Below, one piece after another: positions 9,335 through 18,545 of a stretch of 64,000 bases of DNA (the first letter of the stretch is position 1; the number at the start of each line of letters is the position of its first letter). A program made the position numbers and the translations under genes. Under the pieces are notes generated by a model, which saw only the letters and a list, made by a program, of their open reading frames with translations, did not search any database and was not told the DNA's origin. The stretch lies in assembly GCA_013361525.1 (NCBI GenBank), contig JABFXY010000151.1, positions 1 to 64,000 on the forward strand, in the 5' to 3' direction. This DNA is from Polyangiaceae bacterium. Lineage in GTDB: Bacteria > Myxococcota_A > Polyangia > Polyangiales > Polyangiaceae.

Positions 9335-10357
9335 CTACTTGATGCCGTCGAGCTTTTCTTTGGAGGCCTTGCCGACGCCGGTGTCCTTGCCGAGCTCCCA
9401 CGCCTTGCGGAGCCAGGTACGCGCTTCGTTCTTCTTGCCCTGCGCGAGGAAGGAAAGTCCGAGGTAGTAGTGCGCAGGCTGGAACTTCGGGTCGGCCTTG
9501 ATCGCCGCTTTGAAGTCCTCTCCAGCCTCTTTTTCCTTCTTCAGCTCGTGTTTGCAGACGCCGCGCCGCACGAGCAGCTCGGGCTCGTTGGCCTTGAGCT
9601 CCAACGCGCGATCCAGCAAGCGAACGCAGTCATCGAACGCCTTCGCGGGGCCCATCATGCGGGCGATCGTCGCGAGAACGGCGGCGTCGTCCTTCATCGC
9701 TTCGGCGGCCTTGAGGAGATGCGGCACGGCCTCCGTCGGCTTCTTGCCCTCGAAGAGCGCGGTGCCGAGCATCAGCCGAAGCTCGGGAGTGTCCTCCGCG
9801 GCGAGGGCGCGCGACAGCGCCTTCTGCGCCTTTTCGTGGTCCTTCTTCAGCGAGTAGGCGTAGCCGAGGTTCGTGAGGAGCTTCGGATCACCGGGCGAAT
9901 GCGCGAGTGCCTTGTCGACGATCGCGATCGCCTCGTCGGGGCGCGGCGGATCGGCGAGGTAGATCGCTGCGAGGTTGAGCGCGGCATCGGCGAGCTTCGG
10001 GTCGAACGTGAGCGCCTGTTTGTAGAGCCGCTCCGCTTCCTTGAGGTCGCCCTTCGTCTGCTCGGTCGCGAGGGCGAGATAGAACGCCGCCGGCGCGCTT
10101 TTCGGGTCTTCCTTCAGCGCGGCCTCGAGGTGCGGCTTCGCGTCCGCGAACTTGCCGGATTTGACGAGCGCCTCGCCCTGCTCGAGCTCCGGGTTCTTCT
10201 TCTCGGTCGCGGCAGCGGTCGCCGTCGAGACCGGCGGATCCGCATCGAGCGGCTCTTCCTTCGGCTCCGGCGTGCTCGAGCACGCACCGAGCGCGAGCGC
10301 CACCGCGAAAACTCCGACTTTTACGCACCGAAACGAGCTGTCGTTCGCCAGACGCAT
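9335..10357 (-). CDS. TPR-repeat lipoprotein
   Basis: Signal peptide with lipobox (VFAVALALGAC) near residue 26, a Pro/Glu/Ala linker, then about seven tetratricopeptide repeats (for example PAAFYLALATEQTKGDLKEAERLYKQA). Probably an outer-membrane or periplasmic scaffold; the partner is unknown. The ATG at 10357 gives 340 aa; a GTG at 10375 is also in frame. Most of its N-terminal half is overlapped by the open frame that continues from glnD, which here translates as Arg/Gly-rich shadow sequence, so I regard this frame as the real one. Convergent with parB. Confidence 0.85.
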   Translation of the reverse strand: MRLANDSSFRCVKVGVFAVALALGACSSTPEPKEEPLDADPPVSTATAAATEKKNPELEQGEALVKSGKFADAKPHLEAALKEDPKSAPAAFYLALATEQTKGDLKEAERLYKQALTFDPKLADAALNLAAIYLADPPRPDEAIAIVDKALAHSPGDPKLLTNLGYAYSLKKDHEKAQKALSRALAAEDTPELRLMLGTALFEGKKPTEAVPHLLKAAEAMKDDAAVLATIARMMGPAKAFDDCVRLLDRALELKANEPELLVRRGVCKHELKKEKEAGEDFKAAIKADPKFQPAHYYLGLSFLAQGKKNEARTWLRKAWELGKDTGVGKASKEKLDGIK

Positions 10358-13100
10358 GGTTCGACCCCGTATCACGCTTTGACGCCCTTGTCGCCGGAGC
10401 CTTGGGCCGCTTCTCCGTCGTGTCGCGTCCTCCCGGCGACGACGCAGCGGCGTCGGACGCGGGGCCTTGCTCTTCCCCGCGGGCGGCGAGCAGCGTCGCC
10501 TCCACCGCGGCGGTTCGTGGGCCGGGCTCGATCTTCATGCCGGTCCGCTCGGTCACGTAGAACACATCGGCGACCCGCGTCCCCTCGGTGTTGATCTTCG
10601 CGACCGCGATGGTGAGGCCGAGCTCGTAGAGCGCGTTGGCGATCGCGAGGAGGACGCCGGGACGATCGAGTGTCGTGACCTCGATGACGGTGTGCTCCTT
10701 CGACGCGCGGTGATCCACGGCGACACGCGTCCGCACCTTCGGGCCTTGCCGGCGCGGCGGCGTCGCGCGCGAGACGACCGCCGCGGACGTCCGCTCGCCG
10801 GCGAGGAGCGATTGCAGATCGCGCGTCAGCTTCGGAAGCGACCGGACCGCAGCGCTGACGCCCTCCACCCTGCCCTGCACCCAGAAGAGATCGACGGCCT
10901 GCACCGTGCCGTCGGAGAGCCGCCGCGTGTAGATCTGCGCGGCGAGGATCTCGAGGCGCGAGCCCGCGAGCGCGGCCGCGATCATCGCGAGGAGGCCCGG
11001 CCGATCGTCGGCCACGATGCAGAGCTCGGCTGCCTCGGGGTGGCTCGACGGCACGATGTTCACGGACACCGGCGCAGCGTGGCGGCGCACGACGCCGGCG
11101 TGCGCGACGATCGCCTGGGCCGAGCTCGCGATGAGGTAACGGTCCGGCATCGACGCGAGAAACCCGGGCAAAAACGCGAGATCTCGATCCCCCTCGACCT
11201 CGGCGTCGAGGTACCCGCGCGCGAAGGAGACGATCTCGCGACGGAGCAGCTCCGCCCTACCCTGCTCGCCCGCGCCGCCGGAGAGGAACTCGTCCACCGC
11301 GATGAAGAGCTCGTCCAGCATGTGCGCCTTCCACGAGGTCATCGACGTGGGGCTCGTCGTCGACACGTCGACGACGGTGAGCAGGAACAAGTTGCGGAGC
11401 ATCTCGCGCGTGCGCACGACGCTCGCCATCTCCTCGACGGTCGCGGGGTCGTCGACATCTCGCCGCGTCGCGAGCCGGTACATCGTGAGGTGTGCTTCGA
11501 TGAGGCGCGCCACCTCGTCGATCTCGTCGGGACGGAACCCGAGACGCTGCAGAATGACGTGCGCCATCTGGGCGCCGCGCTCGCTGTGGTCTTTGCCGCC
11601 GATCGCCTTGCCGACGTCGTGGAGCAGCGTCGCGAAGGACAAGACCGCGGGGCTCACGACCTCCGCTGCGAGGCGCGAAGCGAGCGGGTGCTCCGTCGCG
11701 AGCTCGCCGCGCGTGAGCGCTGCCAGGCGATCGACAGCCGCGACGCTGTGAACGTCGACCGTGTACACGTGGTAGACGTCATGGTGCACGCGCCCGACGA
11801 CGGGCGAAAACTCCGGCACCATCGCGAGGAGCAAGCCGAGCTCGTGCATCTCGCGAAGCGGGCTTCCCTTGTCGAGCGACGTGTCGCGTCGCATGCTGAC
11901 GAGCTCGACGAAGAGGCGGGCGGCATGCGGGGCCGCGCGGAGGCGCTCGCACCAGAGCGCGTCGCTGGTGTGGCGCATGATGGTCTCGCGCGCATACGGA
12001 TAGAGCGGGCGACCGCGCTCGACAGCGATGCAGAGCATCTTCAATGCGAGCGCCGGGTCGTTCTCGAGGCGCGAGGTGTCCGCGAGGGTCACCGCGCCAT
12101 CGAACAGGCGAAACCCGTCGCCCAGGTCTTCATCCTTCGGTCGCTTCTTGTCGAGCGCGACGGTCGCCCGCGTGATCATCATCGTGACGCCTCGGTTCAC
12201 GACGCGCGCGGCGCGGTAGTACTCGCTCATCATCCGCTCGACGGACTCGGGGCCTTCGCCGTATCCGAGCTGAACCGCGATGAGCTCCTGCTCCTCGAAC
12301 ACGAGCCGATCGCTTCGACGGCCGGCGTGCGCATGTAGAAGATGGCGAATTTCCCAGAGACGCTCCTGCGCGGCGGCGAGCTCCTGCGCCTCGCGCGGGA
12401 CCAGCGCGCCCACACGAACGAGGGCGTCGATCTCGCCCGTTCCGTAGCGCGCGGCGGCCGCCCAACGAAACACATCCATGTCGCGAAGACAGCCGGCGCC
12501 GTTCTTCACATCGGGCTCGAGCAGGTACACCGAGTCACCGAAACGCTCGTGTCGCCGTGCGACCTCCTCCGAGAGGCGCGCGCCCCAGCGCGCGAGCTCC
12601 GAAGTCGAAAACAGGCTCCCCGAGATGCGCCAGACGAGCTCGTCGGAGAGCTGTCGATCGCCGTCGAGGTAGCGCCAGTCGAGGAGCGACGTGGCCGTCG
12701 AGAGATCCTCGCGCGCGAGGTCGACCACGTCGCCGAGCATCAGGATCTGGTGGCCGATCGAGAGGCCCGCGTCCCAAAGCGGATAAAGCACCGCGTCGAC
12801 CACACGCTCCGCGTCGGAGGCGTTCCGGGCCAGGATGCGCACGTCGAGGTCGCTCCGAAGCGCGACCGCGCCGCGGCCGTACCCACCGACCGCCGCGAGG
12901 GCGACGGCACCTTCACGTGCCGCGGAGAAGATCGGCGCGAGCAGCTCGTCGTAGGCGCGCACCAGGTCACGGCCGAGCCCGAGCCCCCACCCGCTCGTGA
13001 CGTCCGAAGACGACGCGGGATTGGGCGTCGTCGGAAGCCGCTCCTCGAGCCTTCGACGCAGATCGAGGAGGCGCGCCTTCAGGGTGGCCGGGCTGCTCAT
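9888..13100 (-). CDS. glnD: GlnD, PII uridylyltransferase / uridylyl-removing enzyme (3' end uncertain)
   Basis: Bifunctional sensor of glutamine that uridylylates and de-uridylylates PII. The nucleotidyltransferase motif GGYGRG is at 72-77 with Asp84 and Asp86. The HD-domain HDVGK is at 494-498, and two ACT domains follow (DDRPGLLAMIAAAL and LDRPGVLLAIANAL). The ATG at 13100 has GTGAGG upstream. The frame runs to 9888 (1070 aa), overlapping the TPR lipoprotein by about 470 bp with shadow-like sequence. A normal GlnD of about 908 aa would end at the TGA at 10378-10380, which lies in a different frame, so a frameshift near 10390-10440 is likely, either in the genome or in the assembly. Confidence 0.88.
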   Translation of the reverse strand: MSSPATLKARLLDLRRRLEERLPTTPNPASSSDVTSGWGLGLGRDLVRAYDELLAPIFSAAREGAVALAAVGGYGRGAVALRSDLDVRILARNASDAERVVDAVLYPLWDAGLSIGHQILMLGDVVDLAREDLSTATSLLDWRYLDGDRQLSDELVWRISGSLFSTSELARWGARLSEEVARRHERFGDSVYLLEPDVKNGAGCLRDMDVFRWAAAARYGTGEIDALVRVGALVPREAQELAAAQERLWEIRHLLHAHAGRRSDRLVFEEQELIAVQLGYGEGPESVERMMSEYYRAARVVNRGVTMMITRATVALDKKRPKDEDLGDGFRLFDGAVTLADTSRLENDPALALKMLCIAVERGRPLYPYARETIMRHTSDALWCERLRAAPHAARLFVELVSMRRDTSLDKGSPLREMHELGLLLAMVPEFSPVVGRVHHDVYHVYTVDVHSVAAVDRLAALTRGELATEHPLASRLAAEVVSPAVLSFATLLHDVGKAIGGKDHSERGAQMAHVILQRLGFRPDEIDEVARLIEAHLTMYRLATRRDVDDPATVEEMASVVRTREMLRNLFLLTVVDVSTTSPTSMTSWKAHMLDELFIAVDEFLSGGAGEQGRAELLRREIVSFARGYLDAEVEGDRDLAFLPGFLASMPDRYLIASSAQAIVAHAGVVRRHAAPVSVNIVPSSHPEAAELCIVADDRPGLLAMIAAALAGSRLEILAAQIYTRRLSDGTVQAVDLFWVQGRVEGVSAAVRSLPKLTRDLQSLLAGERTSAAVVSRATPPRRQGPKVRTRVAVDHRASKEHTVIEVTTLDRPGVLLAIANALYELGLTIAVAKINTEGTRVADVFYVTERTGMKIEPGPRTAAVEATLLAARGEEQGPASDAAASSPGGRDTTEKRPKAPATRASKRDTGSNHASGERQLVSVRKSRSFRGGARARCVLEHAGAEGRAARCGSAGLDGDRCRDREEEPGARAGRGARQIRQVRGREAAPRGRAEGRPEKRAGGVLSRPRDRADEGRPQGSGAALQTGAHVRPEARRCRAQPRSDLPRRSAAPRRGDRDRRQGTRAFAR

Positions 13101-13299
13101 GGCCGCCTCACGGTAGTGCACTTTCGTAGGTTAGACAGGCTCCTCGACGATGCGAGGCCGACGAAGCGTGGCGAACGAGCCGGCCACGACCGTGACGGAT
13201 TCGCCGCTGGAACAAGCGACAAGTCGCTTCGCAGCGCGCAGGCCGGCGCGATCGCGGGGAACGGCCTCGCTGGCACGGTCGATGGAGACACAGGATGTC

Positions 13300-13911
13300 A
13301 TGGGTGCCGAGGTTGGTCCGCGACGCCACGCCGGATCCCGCGTGTTGCACGGGATCGATCTCGCCATCGGTGCGTGTCTCCTCGCCGCTTGCATCGGCGG
13401 CCAGGGACCGATGGCTTCACGCACCGCGTTGATTGACGAAGACCTGACGGTCGCGTCGCGTGGTCCGGACTCGGTCAACTACTACACGCCCTTTTGGCCG
13501 ACCTGGTCGACGTGGTCGTACGGCCCGCAGATCGCGGAGGCGGCGCGTGAACAGGACGCTGCCGAAGTGGAGAACCTATCGGCGACCGCGGACCGCCTCG
13601 CGTGGCGCGCCGAGATCGACGACCGCGTGAGCGTCGTCGATGCGCGGATCAAGGCCATGATGACCCGCGCAACCCCGGAGGAGCGAAGCCGCCTCAAGGA
13701 GGCGCGCACCGATGTCGAAGGCGATCGGCTCGCCATCGCGACGGTGCCCGACGACGCCGCGTCCGACGCCCTTCAGCGCATCGAGGACAACCTCGCGACG
13801 CTGGAGACGGAGCTCGATCGAGTCGAAGCGCGCGAGGGCCCGGACGTCGGCGGGATCTGCAGGCTCGACCTCGACAAGGTCGCGCGCGATGCCCGCGGCG
13901 CGCCCTGCTAG
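13300..13911 (+). CDS. Putative lipoprotein with coiled-coil region, unknown function
   Basis: The N-terminus ends in a lipobox-like LAIGACLLAACIGG. A short Tyr/Trp-rich stretch (NYYTPFWPTWSTWSYGP) follows, then about 110 residues of charged, probably helical sequence (EERSRLKEARTDVEGDRLA and LATLETELDRVEAREG). The frame is open upstream; the ATG at 13300 places the signal peptide best, and the ATG at 13282 is an alternative. It is divergent from glnD and convergent with the MlaF-type gene. No family recognised. Confidence 0.6.
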   Translation: MGAEVGPRRHAGSRVLHGIDLAIGACLLAACIGGQGPMASRTALIDEDLTVASRGPDSVNYYTPFWPTWSTWSYGPQIAEAAREQDAAEVENLSATADRLAWRAEIDDRVSVVDARIKAMMTRATPEERSRLKEARTDVEGDRLAIATVPDDAASDALQRIEDNLATLETELDRVEAREGPDVGGICRLDLDKVARDARGAPC

Positions 13912-13939
13912 TCGGCCCTGCCGGGCGGCCTGCCCGGTG

Positions 13940-14845
13940 TCACATCGCCTTGTACTTCACCGTGCCGTCGCCGCCTTCTTTCTGGTCGTCGACGCGGCTG
14001 ATGCGATCGGGCGCGATCCCCGAAGCGGCGATGAACTCGCGCGCGGCTTCGTTCGAGCCGTACGCGAGTTCGTCGGGCGTGCCTTCGGCGATCACCTCGC
14101 CTCGCACGAGCAGATAAGCCTGGTGCGCGATGCGGAACGTGCTGGTCATGTCGTGGGAGATCACCACGCTCGTGACGCCGAACCGGTCGCGCGTCTCTTC
14201 GATGAGGTCGTCGACCATGCGGCTGGTGATCGGATCGAGGCCGCTCGTCGGCTCGTCGTAAATGAGAATCCGCGGCTCGAGCATCAGCGCCCGCGCGAGG
14301 CCCACGCGCTTTCGCTGCCCGCCGGAGAGCTCGCTCGGCATGCGATTCTCTTTTCCTTCGAGGCCGAGGAGCTTGAGCATGTTGAGGACTTTTTCGCGCT
14401 GCTCGCGGCGCGGCATGCGCTTGCGGTGCTCGCGCAGCGGAAAGACGACGTTCTCGAAGATCGTCATCGAGTCGAGCAGCGCGGCGTACTGGAACACCAT
14501 GCCGAACTTCTGGCGCACGCGGTTCAGCTCGACCTCGCCGAGGGGCGCGATGTCTTCGCCTTCGACCCAGATGTGGCCCGTCGTCGGCTTCTCGAGCGCG
14601 ATGAGCATGCGAAGCAGCGTCGTCTTGCCGGCGCCCGAGCCACCGATGACCACCGCCGTCTGGCGCTTCTTGAGGTGCATCGTGACGCCACGGAGCACCT
14701 GCGTGTCGCCGAACGTCTTGACCACGTTGTCCACGAAGATGTGATCATCCGGCAACATGCCGGCGGGCGCCGTCTTTGCGGAACCATTGGAGGTCACGTG
14801 GACTTTCTGCCTCTCGAGGCGCCGTTGTTGCACAGGCGAGGCCAC
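13940..14845 (-). CDS. ABC transporter ATP-binding protein, MlaF/Mkl type
   Basis: Cytoplasmic ATPase of a lipid-trafficking (Mla/Mce) importer-like ABC system. Walker A GGSGAGKT, the Q-loop in GMVFQYAALLDSMTIFENV, signature LSGGQRKR and Walker B ILIYDEPTSGLDP are all intact; the AALLDSMTI...NV stretch is typical of MlaF. The first 30 residues are extra and poorly conserved, so a GTG at about 14797 could be the true start. The expected permease (MlaE) and substrate-binding (MlaD) genes are not adjacent. Confidence 0.85.
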   Translation of the reverse strand: MASPVQQRRLERQKVHVTSNGSAKTAPAGMLPDDHIFVDNVVKTFGDTQVLRGVTMHLKKRQTAVVIGGSGAGKTTLLRMLIALEKPTTGHIWVEGEDIAPLGEVELNRVRQKFGMVFQYAALLDSMTIFENVVFPLREHRKRMPRREQREKVLNMLKLLGLEGKENRMPSELSGGQRKRVGLARALMLEPRILIYDEPTSGLDPITSRMVDDLIEETRDRFGVTSVVISHDMTSTFRIAHQAYLLVRGEVIAEGTPDELAYGSNEAAREFIAASGIAPDRISRVDDQKEGGDGTVKYKAM

Positions 14846-14916
14846 GATGCGAGGCCGTGAAGCCGCGAAAAATCCCCTCGCCTCCGGGCCTGTTCGGTGG
14901 TCTACGCTTCCGTTTC

Positions 14917-15204
14917 ATGACCGAAGCGATGCTCAACAGGGTCCTCACCGAAGCCGAGGCACAGAAGGACGGCGGGGAGTTCAAGCTGGGAGATGGCCGC
15001 CGTCTGACGCTCTACGCGGGCCACGCGGGCGTGTCGCTGACCATCACCCGCATCGAAGGGCTCAAGCTGGTCGACGACGGCACCGTGGTCGCCCGGAACG
15101 ACAAGGGTGACCGGTTCTTCGTCGCACTGCCGGACCTCTTCGCCGTCGCGGCGGAGGGCTCGACGACGGCCGCGGCGAGCCGCAAAGCAGGCTTCCTCGG
15201 CTGA
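14917..15204 (+). CDS. 95-aa conserved-looking protein, unknown function
   Basis: Short soluble protein (MTEAMLNRVLTEAEAQKDGG to SRKAGFLG) with a helix followed by alternating beta pattern (EFKLGDGRRLTLYAGHAGVSLTITRIEGL). No signal peptide and no Cys. The frame is open upstream; I chose the ATG at 14917 because the upstream part is Arg/Pro-rich and overlaps the divergent ABC gene. Function not recognised. Confidence 0.6.
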   Translation: MTEAMLNRVLTEAEAQKDGGEFKLGDGRRLTLYAGHAGVSLTITRIEGLKLVDDGTVVARNDKGDRFFVALPDLFAVAAEGSTTAAASRKAGFLG

Positions 15205-15267
15205 GAAGTCTCATCGAAACATGCCCACCGCGGCGGAGTTGCCCTATCGTTGTCGGACGTGTCCGCC

Positions 15268-16263
15268 ATGCGACCGGCCGTAACGATGCGACGAGCGCTC
15301 CTCGCGGTGTCCGTGTTGGCAGCCGTGACCTGCCCACGCCTCGCGTGGGCAGATGACACCGCCGCCGCCGACGCGCTCTTCGTGGACGGCAAGACGTTGA
15401 TGGAAAACGGCAGGCTCGAAGAAGCTTGTCCAAAGTTCGAGGCGAGCTTCGAGCTGTCGAAGGCGCTCGGGACGCTCCTCAACGTCGCCGACTGCCGCGA
15501 GCGAAACGGAGACCTCGCCGTCGCCCTCGACGCGTGGAACCGCGCGCTCGCGCTCGCGACCGAAAAGGGCGACGACCGAAAGACGTACGCCGACGAGCGG
15601 CGCGCAGCGCTCGAGCCGAAGGTGCCGAAGATCGCGCTCGACGTGAAGCTCGGCGCGGAAAAGCTCGCGATAACCCTCGACGGCAAACCCGTGGACGAGG
15701 CGAAATGGGGCCTCGTCATCTATGTCGACCCTGGGACGAGCGCGATCGAGGTGCTGCGCGGCGACACGGTGCTCGACAAGAAGACGGTCGAGGCCCGCGA
15801 AGGCGAGACGAAACGTGTCGCCATCGATCTCGACGCGATCGCCAAGGCCCACCCGAAGAAGGTCGTCCGCCCCGTCGAGAAGGTGAGCCCCGCGCAGCAA
15901 TACGCGGGCATCGTCGTGATGAGCGTCGGGCTCGCGGGGATGGCGACGTTCGGCATTCTCGAGGGCGTCGCCTTCGCGAAGCGCGCCGAGGCCGATGGCG
16001 AAGGCGGATGCATCGATCGCGACGAGGACACGACGATCTGCTCGCCGCGCGGCTACGAGCTCGCGCAAGAAGCGGGCGATCTGGCCGAGATCGGGCAATG
16101 GATGGGTGTCGGTGGCCTCGCGACCGCGGCCGTCGGGCTCACGGTTTTTCTCACGGCACCGAAGGACGAGCCGGACGACGCCAAGGCGCAAAAGGCAACG
16201 GCCACCGTCTTACCCTGGGTCTCACCGACCGGCGGCGGGGTCGTCGTCTGGGGGCGCTTCTGA
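15268..16263 (+). CDS. TPR/PEGA-like envelope protein with one transmembrane segment
   Basis: Signal peptide (RALLAVSVLAAVTCPRLAWA), then a TPR-like region (DALFVDGKTLMENGRLEEACPKFEASF), a PEGA-like beta segment (LDGKPVDEAKWGLVIYVDPG), a transmembrane stretch (YAGIVVMSVGLAGMATFGIL), a short Cys-containing loop and a final hydrophobic segment. With the ATG at 15268 it is 331 aa, exactly the length of its paralogue at 62998-63993, which supports this start. Its stop overlaps the start of the next lipoprotein (TGATG). The family commonly accompanies Ser/Thr kinases in Polyangia, but no kinase is adjacent here. Confidence 0.8.
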   Translation: MRPAVTMRRALLAVSVLAAVTCPRLAWADDTAAADALFVDGKTLMENGRLEEACPKFEASFELSKALGTLLNVADCRERNGDLAVALDAWNRALALATEKGDDRKTYADERRAALEPKVPKIALDVKLGAEKLAITLDGKPVDEAKWGLVIYVDPGTSAIEVLRGDTVLDKKTVEAREGETKRVAIDLDAIAKAHPKKVVRPVEKVSPAQQYAGIVVMSVGLAGMATFGILEGVAFAKRAEADGEGGCIDRDEDTTICSPRGYELAQEAGDLAEIGQWMGVGGLATAAVGLTVFLTAPKDEPDDAKAQKATATVLPWVSPTGGGVVVWGRF

Positions 16264-17030
16264 TGATCCGGGGGGTCGTCGCCGCACTCGCCACGCTGGC
16301 GGCGGCCATGCTGGCGACCCTCGCCGCGGGCTGCGATCAGATCCTCGACATTCCGAGTGAAGCGCAGCCGCTCGACGAGAGCGCGGTCCGGACGTGCGGC
16401 TGCGAGTCGCTCGCGTTGCAGCAGGGTGCGTTCGACACGCGATGTACCGACGCGCTCGACGTTCTGCTCGCGAACCAGGCCGAGGATGTCGAAAAGCAGC
16501 AGCTGCTCGCCCTCGCCGAGATGAATTGCGCGAGCTGCGCCGAGGCAGTGCCTTGCTACGCCGAAATCACCAACGCCGTCGTCGACGGCCAGACGTGCGG
16601 CGCCAGCAACGAGTGCGCGAGCTGGGCGTGTTGCTCCGGGCCGCTCGAGCTCGCCGTCGAGGTGACCGCGACGAGCGGTCGCAGCCTCGTCGTCCAGCCG
16701 GTCGACGGCGCGCCGACCTGCTGCCCGATGGTGGAGGCGCCCGCCGTCGCGTGCACGTCGTGCGGCGACGCGATCGCGAGCATCGCCGAAGGCTCCGCGA
16801 TACCCGAGGTGTGCGCCGAGGGCCTCGAAGCGATGCAAGGTCTTGCCGCGTGTTTCACCGAATTTCTGCGCCAGCACCCGCTCCAGTGCGCGACCGAGGG
16901 CTGCCGCAAAGAGGGCTTCGACGCCGCCGGTTGTCTCGACTGCCTGGCTGCCAACGCGTCGGGCGACTGCGCCGCCGAGCTCTCCGCCTGCAGCGACGAC
17001 CTCGCGCGGCCGTTTTCTGCCTCTCCATGA
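16263..17030 (+). CDS. Cys-rich lipoprotein
   Basis: Begins at the ATG overlapping the previous stop. The signal peptide ends in the lipobox LATLAAGC, followed by DQILDIPSEA, a pattern frequent after the lipid anchor in myxobacterial lipoproteins. About 255 aa with more than 20 Cys, often paired (CGCE, CASC, CCSG, CCP, CSDD), suggesting a disulfide-stabilised exported protein. No enzyme motif seen. Translationally coupled to the TPR/PEGA-like protein upstream. Confidence 0.8.
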   Translation: MIRGVVAALATLAAAMLATLAAGCDQILDIPSEAQPLDESAVRTCGCESLALQQGAFDTRCTDALDVLLANQAEDVEKQQLLALAEMNCASCAEAVPCYAEITNAVVDGQTCGASNECASWACCSGPLELAVEVTATSGRSLVVQPVDGAPTCCPMVEAPAVACTSCGDAIASIAEGSAIPEVCAEGLEAMQGLAACFTEFLRQHPLQCATEGCRKEGFDAAGCLDCLAANASGDCAAELSACSDDLARPFSASP

Positions 17031-17103
17031 ACGGGTTACTTGCGCGAGGTGAAGCCTCGCGGCCGATGAATTGCTTATGCGCGACGGGGGAGCTCGGGCA
17101 CCA

Positions 17104-18321
17104 ATGCTTCTAGAAGAACGTTCCACCGCGCCAGGGCGCGTCGCCGCCGTCGCCGTTGCGATCGGTTGCTTCGCCGCCCTCGCGGGTGCGTGCCGCGGAA
17201 TCGTCGGCTCCGACTCGGTCGACGCCGTCGGCGAGCTCTGCGTCTCTCTGACGGACTGTTACGGCGAGGCGCGATTCGCGTGCGACACCCTCGTCGGCCG
17301 CGCCAACGAAGCGCCCGACGAGGTCATCACGTCGTTCCTCCGGGATTTCGATCCCGAGGCGTGCCTCGACTCGTGCTCGGGCTCGCGGGTGTGCCTGGAC
17401 AACGCGCTCTTTTGCACGGCGCGCACGGAGGCCTGCAGCTTTCAGGACGAGTGCTGCGGCTGGTCCGAAGGCCTCGCCGAATGCCAAGAGCGCCCGGGCG
17501 GCGCGGCCTGCTGCGCGCGCGACGGCGTCCAATGTGAAGAGACGTCGGACTGCTGCGAGTCGGAGTGCATCGACGGCTTCTGCGGCGGCACGCAGTGCGC
17601 GCTCGTCGACGAGCCCTGCCGCTGGGCGCTGGATTGCTGCAGCGGTCGCTGCATCGTTGGGCTCACCGGCGACAAGACATGCCAGGCGCTCCAGTGCTCG
17701 AAGGTCGGCGAGCCCTGCAAATCCTCCGATGAGTGCTGCAAAGATCCCGGCGGTCTCGAGGTGCTCGAGTGCGTCGGCGCGACCGAAGCGTCGCCCGGTG
17801 TCTGCCTCGTCCAAACCCCCTGCACCGCCGAGGGCGGCCCCTGCGTTCCCGGCGGTGACAGCGCTTGCTGCGAGGGCACCTCGTGCGAGCTCGCGACCGC
17901 GACGAAGGAGTTCGTCTGCAACCCGACAGACTGCGATCTCGCCGGCTTCGACTGCGCCGACGACTCGGACTGCTGCGGCTCGCTCATCTGCTCCTTCAGC
18001 GTCACCGGGTCGTTCTGCGATCTGCCGCCGAACGAGTGCGGGAAGGCCGGCGTGGGCTGCATGGAGGGGGCGGACTGCTGCTCCGGGACCTGCATCGCCG
18101 GTGCGTGCACGCAGGGTGGCAACGGCTGCGAATCGACGATCGGGACATGCCACTCGCCGCTCGCACAAGGGCCGGTCATCTCCAGCGAATGCGAGGAGCA
18201 CGACGAGTGCGTCGCCATCGTGAAGGCGGCAGACGCGTTCTGTGCCTGCACCGCGTGGGACTCCCTCTGCGTCGGCGACTACGTCGCATGCTGCGGGAAC
18301 GTCGACGGTGCCTGCAACTGA
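17104..18321 (+). CDS. Cys-rich repeat lipoprotein
   Basis: Signal peptide with lipobox (AAVAVAIGCFAALAGAC), then repeated disulfide modules of roughly 35-45 residues containing a D-CC pair (DECCG, SDCCES, LDCCSG, DECCKD, SACCEG, SDCCGS, ADCCSG) each followed by a C-x(3-10)-C. About 405 aa. The repeats resemble small extracellular Cys-knot-like domains in myxobacterial surface lipoproteins. The chosen ATG is at 17104; an ATG at 17077 and a TTG at 17071 are also in frame. Probably in one unit with the two upstream genes (73-bp gap). Confidence 0.8.
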   Translation: MLLEERSTAPGRVAAVAVAIGCFAALAGACRGIVGSDSVDAVGELCVSLTDCYGEARFACDTLVGRANEAPDEVITSFLRDFDPEACLDSCSGSRVCLDNALFCTARTEACSFQDECCGWSEGLAECQERPGGAACCARDGVQCEETSDCCESECIDGFCGGTQCALVDEPCRWALDCCSGRCIVGLTGDKTCQALQCSKVGEPCKSSDECCKDPGGLEVLECVGATEASPGVCLVQTPCTAEGGPCVPGGDSACCEGTSCELATATKEFVCNPTDCDLAGFDCADDSDCCGSLICSFSVTGSFCDLPPNECGKAGVGCMEGADCCSGTCIAGACTQGGNGCESTIGTCHSPLAQGPVISSECEEHDECVAIVKAADAFCACTAWDSLCVGDYVACCGNVDGACN

Positions 18322-18545
18322 CCCGCTTCGGCCTGCGTGGGTGCTCGCACCTTTGGTGACCGGCGGTCCGATCCGAGTGTGCCACCGAGCCGGCACATTT
18401 TTCAGAGCGGCGGCCCACCCTCTCCGGCACCACCCCTGCGTGATCGGAGCCTCGATCGCCGGGCATTGCCACCACGTCCCTCCTCCGGCGACCCTGGGAG
18501 TCCGTCGGTAGGCTCTTTGCTTTCACCGCCCGCGGAGGCTTCTCC

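Noticed and set aside
13921-13937. Hairpin CCGGGC / GCCCGG between convergent genes as a terminator
   Set aside because: Only a 6-bp stem with no T-run on either strand; too weak to call.
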